From Shimia sp022448905 (GTDB taxonomy: Bacteria; Pseudomonadota; Alphaproteobacteria; Rhodobacterales; Rhodobacteraceae): a stretch of DNA of 64,000 nucleotides. Each line of letters begins with the position of its first letter. The first letter of the stretch is position 1. A program made the position numbers and the translations under genes. The stretch covers positions 3,720,001 to 3,784,000 of the forward strand of contig NZ_CP138953.1 of NCBI RefSeq assembly GCF_047126315.1, given 5' to 3'. Positions 7,699-15,859 of this stretch are shown in pieces. A model generated the notes under the pieces. That model ran no database searches. It had not been told where the DNA came from and was given only the letters and a program-made list of their open reading frames with translations.

Positions 7699-8874
7699 AT
7701 GACCCTCACCCGCACCGCCGCCACCTTTGCCCCGCCCGTGATGGAGGCCCGCCGCTGGCTCGAAGGCGTGACCTTTCCGGCCGACCGCCCGCTGATCAAC
7801 GTCAGCCAGGCCGCCCCTGTCGCCGCCCCACCGGAGCCCCTCCTGCACCACATCGCAGACACCGCGCTCAACCATCCGGAGGCCCACCTCTATGGCCCTG
7901 TGCTAGGGTTGCCCGAGTTGCGCGCCGAAGTCGCCACGCAATGGTCCGCCGCCTACGCAGGCGACATCGCCCCGGCGCAAGTCGCCATCACCTCTGGCTG
8001 CAACCAAGCCTTCTGCGCCACCCTCACCGCAATTGCTGGCGAAGGAGATGAGGTCATCCTACCAACCCCATGGTACTTCAATCACAAAATGTGGCTCGAC
8101 ATGCAGGGCGTCACCACCGTGCCGTTGCCCACCGACGCCCATCTCCAACCAGACCCAGAGCACGCCGCCGCCCTGATCACAGAGCGCACCCGCGCCATTG
8201 TACTGGTCACGCCCAACAACCCCGGCGGCGTCGAGTATCCGGCAGAGCTGGTACGCGCCATGTATGAGCTTGCCAAATCCCGTGGCATTCGCCTGATCGT
8301 CGATGAAACATACCGCGATTTTGACAGCCGCACCGGCGCACCGCATAACCTCTTTGGCGACCCGGATTGGCAAGACACATTGGTGCAACTCTACTCCTTC
8401 TCCAAAGCCTATCGCCTCACCGGCCACCGTGTCGGCGCCATGGTAGGCAGCGCGACGTTGCTGGCGGAGGCGGAAAAATTCCTCGACACCGTCACCATCT
8501 GCCCCAACCAACTCGGCCAGCACGCCGCGCTCTGGGGCATGCAAAATCTGAGCCAATGGCTCGCCGGCGAACGCGCCGAAATCCTCGACCGCCGCGCGGC
8601 AATTGCCGACAATCTGCCCCTGCTCACCGACCAGGGTTGGGAACTTCAAGGCGCAGGCGCCTACTTCGCTTACATGAAGCATCCCTTCGCCCTGCCATCT
8701 GACCAATTGGCGCAGCAACTGGTGCAAAGCCACGGCATCCTGACCCTGCCAGGCACCATGTTCACGCCTGAGGGCGATCAGGCGGGCAAAGACACCCTGC
8801 GTATCGCCTTTGCCAACGTCGATCGCGCCGGAATCGGCGATCTCTTTGCCCGTCTGGCCACGGTCAGCGCCTGA
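7699..8874 (+). CDS. Class I/II pyridoxal-phosphate aminotransferase
   Basis: 391 residues, fold-type I aminotransferase. The PLP lysine is K236 within YSFSKAYRLTGHRVG. TPNNPGG (about 172-178) and VDETYRDF (about 203-210) give the cofactor-contacting Asn and Asp/Tyr, and the C-terminal LRIAF supplies the substrate carboxylate Arg. The family moves amino groups between amino acids and 2-oxo acids; the specific substrate is not evident. It lies between gpt and ppiD on the same strand with its own gaps, so it is probably a separate unit. Confidence 0.88.
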   Translation: MTLTRTAATFAPPVMEARRWLEGVTFPADRPLINVSQAAPVAAPPEPLLHHIADTALNHPEAHLYGPVLGLPELRAEVATQWSAAYAGDIAPAQVAITSGCNQAFCATLTAIAGEGDEVILPTPWYFNHKMWLDMQGVTTVPLPTDAHLQPDPEHAAALITERTRAIVLVTPNNPGGVEYPAELVRAMYELAKSRGIRLIVDETYRDFDSRTGAPHNLFGDPDWQDTLVQLYSFSKAYRLTGHRVGAMVGSATLLAEAEKFLDTVTICPNQLGQHAALWGMQNLSQWLAGERAEILDRRAAIADNLPLLTDQGWELQGAGAYFAYMKHPFALPSDQLAQQLVQSHGILTLPGTMFTPEGDQAGKDTLRIAFANVDRAGIGDLFARLATVSA

Positions 8875-8981
8875 CGCAACCACTACACAGGGGCGACAAG
8901 CCAATCATGCTTGCCCCCCCTGCCCCAACCGCGTAGACCTTCGCAGAAGAAACTTGAACGATTACAGGGCGGACATCGGAC

Positions 8982-10823
8982 ATGGCGCAGAGCAAAACCT
9001 CCAAAACAGCGGTCTGGATTCTCATGGGCTTGCTCATTCTGGGCTTGGGCGGTTTTGGCGCGACCAGCCTCACCGGCACCGTGCGCACCGTGGGCACCGT
9101 GGGCGACAAAGACATCTCAGTCGACGATTACGCCCGCGCCCTGCAAGAAGAGCTGCGCGCGCTTGAGGCCCAAACCGGCCAGTCGCTGCCATTTGTGCAG
9201 GCACAGGCCTTTGGCATCGACCGCATGGTGCTCTCCCGCCTTTCCACCACCCGCTCGATAGATGCGGAGAATGAACGCCTCGGCATCTCCATTGGCGACG
9301 AAAACCTGCGCCAGGAGCTGATGAACATCCCGTCCTTCCAAGGGCTCGACGGCTCCTTTGATCGCGACGCCTACAGCTTTGCCATCGACCAGGCCGGCAT
9401 GAACGAATCCGAGTTTGAAGACAGCGTGCGCGAAGACACCGTGCGCTCCCTGCTGCAAAGCGCCGTGGTCTCCGGTCTGGTGATGCCCGATGTCTACGCC
9501 AACACCGTGATCAAATTTGTCGCCGAAGAGCGCGACTTCACCTGGTCCAAGCTCACAGCCGACAACCTGACCCGCGCCGTGGACGCCCCCACCGAGGCCG
9601 AGATCGAAGCCCACTACACCGAAAATCAGGACCGCTTTATGCTGCCCGCCACCCGCCAGATCACCTACGCGTGGCTGTCGCCTGAAATGATCATCGATCA
9701 GGTGGACGTGGACGAAGCCTCCCTGCAAAACCTCTATGATGAGCGCGACGCCGAGTTTAACCGCCCGGAGCGCCGTCTGGTCGAGCGTCTGGCCTTTGCC
9801 GACGAAGCCGCCGCGCAAGCCGCCATGGACCAGATTGCTGCGGGCACCGCCACCTTCACCAGCCTGGTTGAAGGACGTGGCCTGTCGCTGTCTGATGTGG
9901 ACCTTGGTGACGTGACCAAAGCGGACCTTGGCGAAGCCGGTGAAGCTGTCTTCCTCGCACCCGCCAACGGCATCGCCGGTCCTGCGCCGTCCAACCTCGG
10001 CCCAGCCCTGTTCCGCGTGAACGGTGTGTTGGCCGCGCAGACCACCACCTTTGACGAAGCCAAAGAGCTGCTGCGTGAAGAGCTCGCCGCAGATCGGTCC
10101 CGCCGCCTGATCGACACCCAGATCGGCAACATCGACGACCTGCTCGCCGGTGGCGCGACCCTGGAAGAACTGGTGGCCGAAACCGACATGGAGCTTGGCA
10201 CCATCAATTGGCACCCGCTGTCAGAAGATGACCTCGCTGGCTACGAAGGCTTCCGCGAAGTGGCTTCTACCGTGACCGTCGAAGACTTCCCACAGATCGA
10301 AGTGCTTGAAGACGGCGGCATCTTTGCCCTGCGTCTGGAGGGCGAAACCCCAAGCCAGCCTGCCCCATTGGCAGATGTGGCCGAAGAGGCCGCCGCGCAG
10401 ATCACCGCCGACCGCACCACCGAAGCGCTCAAAGGCCTGATCGAAACCCTGAAGCCACGCCTGAACGACGGCACCAGCTTCACCTCCTTTGGCTTCACCG
10501 CCAACGAAGAGGTCGAAATGGACCGCGCCGCCTTTGTGCCGGGCACCCCTGCAGAATTCCTCTCCGAAATCTTTGAGATGGAAGTGGGCGAGCTGCGCAC
10601 ACTGGACAGCCCGGACGGCCTGATTGTGGTGCGCCTGAACGCCATCACCGAGCCTGCGACCGACGATCCAGAAGTCACCGCGCTCAAGGCGGCGATCACC
10701 GCACAGCTCTCCAGCGGCATCTCTCAGGACGTCTTCGCCGCCTACGCACAGGCGCTGCAAGGCATGTACCCGACCCAGATCAACCAGCAGGCACTGAACG
10801 CGGTGCACGCGAACTTCCAGTAA
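8982..10823 (+). CDS. PpiD/SurA-type membrane-anchored peptidyl-prolyl isomerase
   Basis: 613 residues. There is one membrane span near 10-30 (VWILMGLLILGLGGFGATSL), then a SurA-like N-terminal chaperone domain (about 35-170), a divergent parvulin-type domain (about 235-370) and a C-terminal chaperone region. Such proteins sit in the inner membrane facing the periplasm and help fold exported proteins. Catalytic parvulin residues are poorly conserved by eye, so the chaperone role may dominate. The gap to trpE is only 15 bp; this ppiD-trpE adjacency is frequent in Rhodobacteraceae. Confidence 0.9.
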   Translation: MAQSKTSKTAVWILMGLLILGLGGFGATSLTGTVRTVGTVGDKDISVDDYARALQEELRALEAQTGQSLPFVQAQAFGIDRMVLSRLSTTRSIDAENERLGISIGDENLRQELMNIPSFQGLDGSFDRDAYSFAIDQAGMNESEFEDSVREDTVRSLLQSAVVSGLVMPDVYANTVIKFVAEERDFTWSKLTADNLTRAVDAPTEAEIEAHYTENQDRFMLPATRQITYAWLSPEMIIDQVDVDEASLQNLYDERDAEFNRPERRLVERLAFADEAAAQAAMDQIAAGTATFTSLVEGRGLSLSDVDLGDVTKADLGEAGEAVFLAPANGIAGPAPSNLGPALFRVNGVLAAQTTTFDEAKELLREELAADRSRRLIDTQIGNIDDLLAGGATLEELVAETDMELGTINWHPLSEDDLAGYEGFREVASTVTVEDFPQIEVLEDGGIFALRLEGETPSQPAPLADVAEEAAAQITADRTTEALKGLIETLKPRLNDGTSFTSFGFTANEEVEMDRAAFVPGTPAEFLSEIFEMEVGELRTLDSPDGLIVVRLNAITEPATDDPEVTALKAAITAQLSSGISQDVFAAYAQALQGMYPTQINQQALNAVHANFQ

Positions 10824-10838
10824 AGAAAGGCCGCCAAG

Positions 10839-12350
10839 GTGGACCTGACTCCCTCGTTTGAAGATTTTGCCAAAGCCTATGAGGCCGGTGAAAATCAGGT
10901 AGTGTACACGCGGCTCGCCGCCGACCTCGACACCCCAGTGTCGCTCATGCTCAAGCTCACCGGCGCTCACAAAGACGCCTTCATGCTGGAGTCTGTGACC
11001 GGTGGTGAAGTGCGTGGACGGTATTCCATGATTGGCATGAAGCCCGATCTGATCTGGCAAACCCACGGCACCGAAAGCCGCATCAACCGCACCGCGCGGT
11101 TTGATCCCGATGGCTTCACCCCACAGGACGGCGACCCGCTCACCAACCTGCGTGCCCTGATTGCCGAAAGCAAAATTGACCTGCCCGAAGACCTGCCACA
11201 GGCCTCCGCCGGTCTGTTTGGCTACCTCGGCTATGACATGATCCGGCTGGTGGAGCATCTGCCCAACATCAACCCGGACCCGCTTGGCCTGCCCGACGCC
11301 TGCATGTTGCGCCCTTCTGTGGTGGCCGTGCTCGACGGCGTGAAAGGCGAAGTCACCGTGGTTTCTCCCGCTTGGGTCAGCGACGGCCAATCCGCCCGCG
11401 CCGCCTATGCGCAGGCTGCCGAACGTGTCATGGACGCCGTGCGCGATCTCGAACGCGCCATGCCCCAAGCAGCGCGTGATCTGGGGGAAGCGCACGAAGT
11501 CTCCCCGCCGGTCTCCAACTTCACCAAAGAGGGCTACCTGGCCGCTGTGGAGAAGGCCAAGGAGTACATCAAAGCCGGCGACATCTTCCAAGTGGTGCCC
11601 GCCCAACGCTGGACGCAGGATTTCCCGCAGCCACCATTTGCGCTCTACCGCTCCCTGCGCCGCACCAACCCGTCACCGTTTATGTTCTACTTCAACTTCG
11701 GTGGGTTTCAGGTGGTCGGCGCCAGCCCGGAAATCCTCGTGCGGGTGTTTGGCGACGAAGTCACCATCCGCCCGATCGCAGGCACCCGCCCCCGTGGCGC
11801 CACGCCAGAAGAGGACAAGGCCCTCGAAGAGGATCTCTTGGCGGACAAGAAAGAACTCGCCGAGCACCTCATGCTCTTGGATCTGGGTCGCAATGATACT
11901 GGCCGCGTTTCCAAAATCGGCACCGTGCGCCCCACCGAGAAATTCATCATCGAGCGCTATAGCCACGTGATGCACATCGTCTCCAACGTCGTCGGCGAAT
12001 TGACGGAAGACAAAGACGCGCTGGATGCTTTCTTTGCCGGCATGCCTGCGGGCACCGTCTCCGGCGCCCCTAAAGTGCGCGCGATGGAAATCATCGACGA
12101 GCTGGAACCCGAAAAACGTGGCATCTATGGCGGCGGCGTTGGCTACTTCAGCTCAGGCGGCGATATGGACATCTGTATCGCGCTGCGCACAGCGATTGTG
12201 AAAGACCAGAAGCTCTACATTCAGGCCGGCGGCGGCGTTGTCTATGACAGCGACCCGGAGGCCGAATACATGGAAACCGTGCACAAATCCAACGCCATCC
12301 GCCGCGCCGCTGCGGATGCTGCGCGGTTCACCGGCAACGGCAACTCCTAA
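10839..12350 (+). CDS. trpE: Anthranilate synthase component I
   Basis: TrpE converts chorismate plus ammonia (from TrpG) to anthranilate, the first committed step of tryptophan synthesis. The 503-residue protein has the N-terminal regulatory domain and a complete chorismate-binding domain, including RPIAGTRPRG, LMLLDLGRNDTGRV, GAPKVRAMEIIDELEP and the C-terminal IQAGGGVVYDSDPEAEY. The start is a GTG at 10839 with AAAGG upstream. No trpG, trpD or trpC follows; a terminator comes right after, so the partner subunit must be elsewhere. No leader peptide or attenuator is visible in the 15-bp gap to ppiD. Confidence 0.97.
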   Translation: MDLTPSFEDFAKAYEAGENQVVYTRLAADLDTPVSLMLKLTGAHKDAFMLESVTGGEVRGRYSMIGMKPDLIWQTHGTESRINRTARFDPDGFTPQDGDPLTNLRALIAESKIDLPEDLPQASAGLFGYLGYDMIRLVEHLPNINPDPLGLPDACMLRPSVVAVLDGVKGEVTVVSPAWVSDGQSARAAYAQAAERVMDAVRDLERAMPQAARDLGEAHEVSPPVSNFTKEGYLAAVEKAKEYIKAGDIFQVVPAQRWTQDFPQPPFALYRSLRRTNPSPFMFYFNFGGFQVVGASPEILVRVFGDEVTIRPIAGTRPRGATPEEDKALEEDLLADKKELAEHLMLLDLGRNDTGRVSKIGTVRPTEKFIIERYSHVMHIVSNVVGELTEDKDALDAFFAGMPAGTVSGAPKVRAMEIIDELEPEKRGIYGGGVGYFSSGGDMDICIALRTAIVKDQKLYIQAGGGVVYDSDPEAEYMETVHKSNAIRRAAADAARFTGNGNS

Positions 12351-12374
12351 CAGCACCCCTAAAAGAAACCACGC

Positions 12375-12406
12375 GCCCCGGACCTGATCCGGGGCCTCTT
12401 TTTTTT
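12375..12406 (+). terminator. Rho-independent terminator after trpE
   Basis: Stem GCCCCGGA/TCCGGGGC around a 5-nt CCTGA loop, followed by CCTC and a run of eight T residues, 25 bp after the trpE stop. Confidence 0.92.
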
Positions 12407-12456
12407 GCGCCACAACGCCCGTTGCGTTAACGCCTTATCGCCCTAAAACGCACCTC

Positions 12457-12494
12457 CGCAAAACAGTCGCGATACCGACAGAATACCGACGTGG
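12457..12494 (+). repeat. Intergenic 38-bp element, copy 1 (tandem ATACCGAC)
   Basis: This segment between the trpE terminator and the nucleotidase gene matches 58536-58573 at 33 of 38 positions. It contains two direct copies of ATACCGAC spaced 11 bp apart, about one helical turn, preceded by GCAAAACAG. I do not know what binds it. It lies about 165 bp upstream of the following start codon. Confidence 0.75.
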
Positions 12495-12657
12495 TTTTGA
12501 CCTCCAAAACCGCCGGTTAACGCGCAGACATCCGCCCATGTCTCAGAAATTTGTCCGCGCGGTCAAATCGCTGTTACACTCCCTGCATTATTCCAAAAAC
12601 AAACCCGCCTCGGCCCCAGCCGTGCGGGCAATATCTATTACAACAGAGAGCACCAAA

Positions 12658-14619
12658 ATGGCCCAATTCACCCTGTCCCGCCGCCACTTCCTGGCCTCCA
12701 CCGCAGGCTTCGTCGTCCTGCACCCCTTCTCGGCAAATGCTGCGCAAAATCAAGCACATCTGCGGATTATGGAGACCACGGACCTGCACGTGCACGTCTT
12801 CCCGTACGACTATTACGCCGACAAACCGCGCGACACTGTAGGCCTCGCCCGCACCGCCTCGCTGATCAAAAACATCCGCGATGAAGCCACCAACTCGATG
12901 CTGATCGACAACGGCGATTTCCTGCAGGGCAACCCAATGGGCGACTACATCGCCTATGAGCGCGGCATGAAAGAAGGCGACATGCACCCGATCATCACCG
13001 CGATGAACGCTGTGGGCTATGACGCCGCCACAATCGGCAACCACGAATTCAACTACGGCATTGATTTCCTGATGAAATCCATGGCTGGCGCGGACTTTGA
13101 AACCGTGCTCTCCAACATCTCTCTGGAGCAAGGCGGCACCCCGCGCGAAGACAAAACCATGTTCAAACCCTATTCCATTCTGGAGCGTGAACTCACCGAC
13201 GGTGCGGGCGAGAAACACATAATTAAGGTTGGTGTGATTGGCTTTACCCCTCCCCAAGTCATGAACTGGGATCGCCGCCACCTCGAAGGCAACGTACAGG
13301 CGCGTGACATTGTCGAAACCGCCAAAGCCTTCGTGCCGCAGATGAAAGAAGAAGGCGCCGACATCATCATCGCGCTCAGCCACTCCGGCATCGGCGCCGC
13401 AGATCATTCCGATGGCATGGAAAACGCCTCCGTGCCGCTTGCCGCTGTTGAGGGCATCGACGCCGTCCTCACCGGCCACCACCACCGCGTCTTCCCGTCC
13501 TCCGCGTATGACGGCATGGCTGGCGTGGACGTGGCAAACGGCACCATTATGGGCAAACCAGCGGCCATGGGCGGTTTCTGGGGCTCACACATGGGTCTCA
13601 TCGACCTGATGCTGGAACGCTCTGGAAATGAATGGAAAATCGTCTCTCATAGCACCGAAGCGCGCCCAATTTCCAAGCGGAACGAAGACCGCTCCATCAC
13701 CGCGCTGGTCGAAGACCAACCAGACGTTCTGGCCAGCGTCCAGAAAGAACACGACGAGACGCTGGCGTATGTCCGCCGCGCCGTTGGCAAGACCGACGCG
13801 CCTCTGCACAGCTATTTCGCGCTGGTGGCCGATGACCCATCGGTTCAGATCGTCTCCATTGCCCAGCTCTGGTACATCGAACAGATGATGAAAGGCACCG
13901 AACACGAAGGCTTGCCCATCCTCTCCGCCGCTGCCCCATTCAAGGCCGGTGGCCGTGGTGGTCCGGAGTATTACACCGACGTGGCCAAAGGCGACGTGGC
14001 GATTAAAAACGTCTCCGACCTCTACCTCTACCCCAACACCGTCCGCGCCGTGCGCGTGACAGGTCAGGAGGTCAAAGACTGGCTGGAACGCTCCGCAGGC
14101 ATCTTCAACCAAGTCGAGACTGGCAAAGCCGATCAGGTGCTGCTGAACCCAGAATTCCCGTCTTACAACTTCGACGTCATGGACGGTGTGACCTATGAAA
14201 TCGACCTGTCCCAACCATCCAAATTCGACCCCAAAGGCAACCTGATCAACGCCGATGCCAACCGCATCACCAACCTGATGTTTGACGGCAAGCCTTTGGA
14301 CATGAACGCAGAATTCATCATCGCCACCAACAACTACCGCGCCGGCGGCGGCGGCAAATTCCCCGGCGCCATGGGTGACACCATCGTGTTTGAAGGCCCG
14401 GACACCAACCGCGACGTGATCGTGCGCTACATCGTGGAAAAAGGCACCATCAGCCCCCGCGCCGACGCCAACTGGACCTTCGCGCCGCTGCGAGGCACCT
14501 CGGTCCTGTTTGACACCGGCCCTAAGGCGGCAGACTACAGCGACAGCGTGGAAGGCGTCTCTATTGAGGCTGCAGGCGAAGGCCCCGACGGTTTCGCCCG
14601 CTTCCGCATCCAACTGTAA
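12658..14619 (+). CDS. cpdB: Tat-exported 2',3'-cyclic-nucleotide phosphodiesterase / 3'-nucleotidase
   Basis: 653 residues, periplasmic. The start at 12658 gives a twin-arginine signal, LSRRHFLASTAGFVVL, cleaved near ANA-AQ; an ATG 120 bp upstream would bury the signal. A metallophosphoesterase domain follows (about 30-300) with TTDLHVH, DNGDFLQGN, GNHEFNYG and LTGHHHRVF metal-binding motifs. A 5'-nucleotidase C-terminal domain (about 370-570) contains NNYRAGGGGKFPG. Family members release phosphate from nucleotides for scavenging. Size and both domains match CpdB; an alternative 5'-nucleotidase specificity cannot be excluded. Confidence 0.9.
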   Translation: MAQFTLSRRHFLASTAGFVVLHPFSANAAQNQAHLRIMETTDLHVHVFPYDYYADKPRDTVGLARTASLIKNIRDEATNSMLIDNGDFLQGNPMGDYIAYERGMKEGDMHPIITAMNAVGYDAATIGNHEFNYGIDFLMKSMAGADFETVLSNISLEQGGTPREDKTMFKPYSILERELTDGAGEKHIIKVGVIGFTPPQVMNWDRRHLEGNVQARDIVETAKAFVPQMKEEGADIIIALSHSGIGAADHSDGMENASVPLAAVEGIDAVLTGHHHRVFPSSAYDGMAGVDVANGTIMGKPAAMGGFWGSHMGLIDLMLERSGNEWKIVSHSTEARPISKRNEDRSITALVEDQPDVLASVQKEHDETLAYVRRAVGKTDAPLHSYFALVADDPSVQIVSIAQLWYIEQMMKGTEHEGLPILSAAAPFKAGGRGGPEYYTDVAKGDVAIKNVSDLYLYPNTVRAVRVTGQEVKDWLERSAGIFNQVETGKADQVLLNPEFPSYNFDVMDGVTYEIDLSQPSKFDPKGNLINADANRITNLMFDGKPLDMNAEFIIATNNYRAGGGGKFPGAMGDTIVFEGPDTNRDVIVRYIVEKGTISPRADANWTFAPLRGTSVLFDTGPKAADYSDSVEGVSIEAAGEGPDGFARFRIQL

Positions 14620-14635
14620 AGACACACGAAACCAC

Positions 14636-14665
14636 AAAAGGCCGGAGTTTTCTCCGGCCTTTTCT
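14636..14665. terminator. Hairpin terminator after the nucleotidase gene
   Basis: AAAAGGCCGGAG and CTCCGGCCTTTT form a near-perfect stem with a short T-rich loop. A and T tails on both sides could let it serve both the upstream nucleotidase gene and the convergent small membrane-protein gene. Confidence 0.88.
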
Positions 14666-14703
14666 ACCCCCTGTCTCGTTACAAGACTATTTAGCGAACC
14701 ATT

Positions 14704-15057
14704 CTAGCTTCGCAGACGGTTTTGAAGCTCTTCTCTCCGCAGTTTCTGGTAGTGATGTAGCACGGCCGCATCCAGCTCTCGCGCATTTTCAATTTTTGGT
14801 TTTACACAAAATCCATGAGCAAGAGCCCAAACTACGGAAAGTGTCATACGCAACGCCACCCACACAATCATAGGTCGTATCTGTAGCAACTCCGACATTG
14901 GCAAAACTAACCGGTTGCCCAATACAAACAACATCACCATGATCAGCGCAAAACCAGCCGTCAAAATGAGCATCACCTCCGATCGGAAGTTACGTTTTGC
15001 CGTGCGCGAGATGCGCTGTCTTTCAGCGCCGGTAAGCTTGGACACATCTTGGGCCAT
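14704..15057 (-). CDS. Small membrane protein of unknown function
   Basis: 117 residues, not recognised. The N-terminal 30 residues are basic (KLTGAERQRISRTAKRNFR) and are followed by two hydrophobic segments (about 33-53 and 65-90, the latter broken by basic residues). A charged C-terminal tail looks helical. This suggests an inner-membrane protein with both ends cytoplasmic. The start at 15057 is chosen for GAGG 7 nt upstream; a longer in-frame ATG at 15138 lacks support. Base use is more A/T-rich than neighbouring genes. Confidence 0.6.
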   Translation of the reverse strand: MAQDVSKLTGAERQRISRTAKRNFRSEVMLILTAGFALIMVMLFVLGNRLVLPMSELLQIRPMIVWVALRMTLSVVWALAHGFCVKPKIENARELDAAVLHHYQKLRREELQNRLRS

Positions 15058-15211
15058 AAAATAACCTCGTAGCGTTATTCTCAAAACAATACTTGCTTTG
15101 TCGCCCAAATATTGATGCCAAGCAGGGAAGGAATTCAAGTGGTCCAGCGTAATAGATTTAATTAGATTTAGCTTTCTAAGACTGAGCCTATTCAGGCCTT
15201 TTTACAAGTGC

Positions 15212-15781
15212 TCAAAGGCAGGTCCACGTCTCCACATCATAACGCGGAGCCGGCATCTCTGGCCAAGCTTCCGGCGCCCCGCTTGGATCGCGCAGCAGCG
15301 GATCAAACTGCTCTTTCCGGTTGCGCAAACTCTCCGGGTCCAGTGCCAGTCGCTGACACTTTGCCAAGTCGCTGATGGTTGTGCCTCCGGTCTGCGTGAG
15401 GTCAATCATATGCCCCCGCCGCTGACTCATCGTCGCGCGAAAGCGCAACGTCTGATCCAGCTTGAACAAATGCGTGTGCACCCCAAACATCCGCGCCTCG
15501 CCCTGCCACTCTTCGCCAGAAGCAAACACCAGCTCAAACCGCCCAGGCGGCACCAATACCTGAAAGAACTCCCCACCCCGCACGTAAGCGGCCAGCACGA
15601 CTTTGTCGCGCTCAACATCCCGTAAATTCAGGAAATAATCCGCACCGTCGTTGGTCTTGATCAACAACGGCAAAGTCGCAGGCAACCCCGAGCGGTTCCA
15701 CATAAGCCCCTGCGGCCGCTCTTCTGCCAAGGCAGACCAAGCGGACACCGAAAGCACAAAAACCAAAAGCAACCGTATCAT
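15212..15781 (-). CDS. Exported protein of unknown function
   Basis: 189 residues. A clear Sec signal peptide (IRLLLVFVLSVSAWSALA) is followed by a mature domain without membrane segments, so it is probably periplasmic. The mature part is beta-rich by eye (repeated short hydrophobic strands such as VVLAAYVRGGEFFQVLVPPG). It contains only two cysteines, one near the C-terminus, which could pair. I do not recognise the family. The ATG at 15781 is used; a TTG two codons upstream is possible. It is separated from the RND pump genes by a terminator. Confidence 0.65.
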   Translation of the reverse strand: MIRLLLVFVLSVSAWSALAEERPQGLMWNRSGLPATLPLLIKTNDGADYFLNLRDVERDKVVLAAYVRGGEFFQVLVPPGRFELVFASGEEWQGEARMFGVHTHLFKLDQTLRFRATMSQRRGHMIDLTQTGGTTISDLAKCQRLALDPESLRNRKEQFDPLLRDPSGAPEAWPEMPAPRYDVETWTCL

Positions 15782-15810
15782 GCCCAAAGGCTACCGAGCT
15801 TTACGCCAAA

Positions 15811-15842
15811 CAAAAAGGGCCGGAGTTGCCTCCAGCCCTTCT
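15811..15842 (-). terminator. Rho-independent terminator of the RND efflux operon
   Basis: Read on the minus strand, AAGGGCTGGAG and CTCCGGCCCTT pair around GCAA with one mismatch, then run into TTTTTG. It lies about 18 bp past the permease stop codon. Confidence 0.85.
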
Positions 15843-15859
15843 CTATTATTCTCAGCACC

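Noticed and set aside
12538..12657. N-terminal extension of the nucleotidase starting at an upstream ATG
   Set aside because: It would place 40 unrelated residues before a clear twin-arginine signal peptide. Similar upstream extensions were rejected for mrpG, batA, batB, batD, mreD, rodA and the glycosylase-family gene because they overlap neighbours without support.
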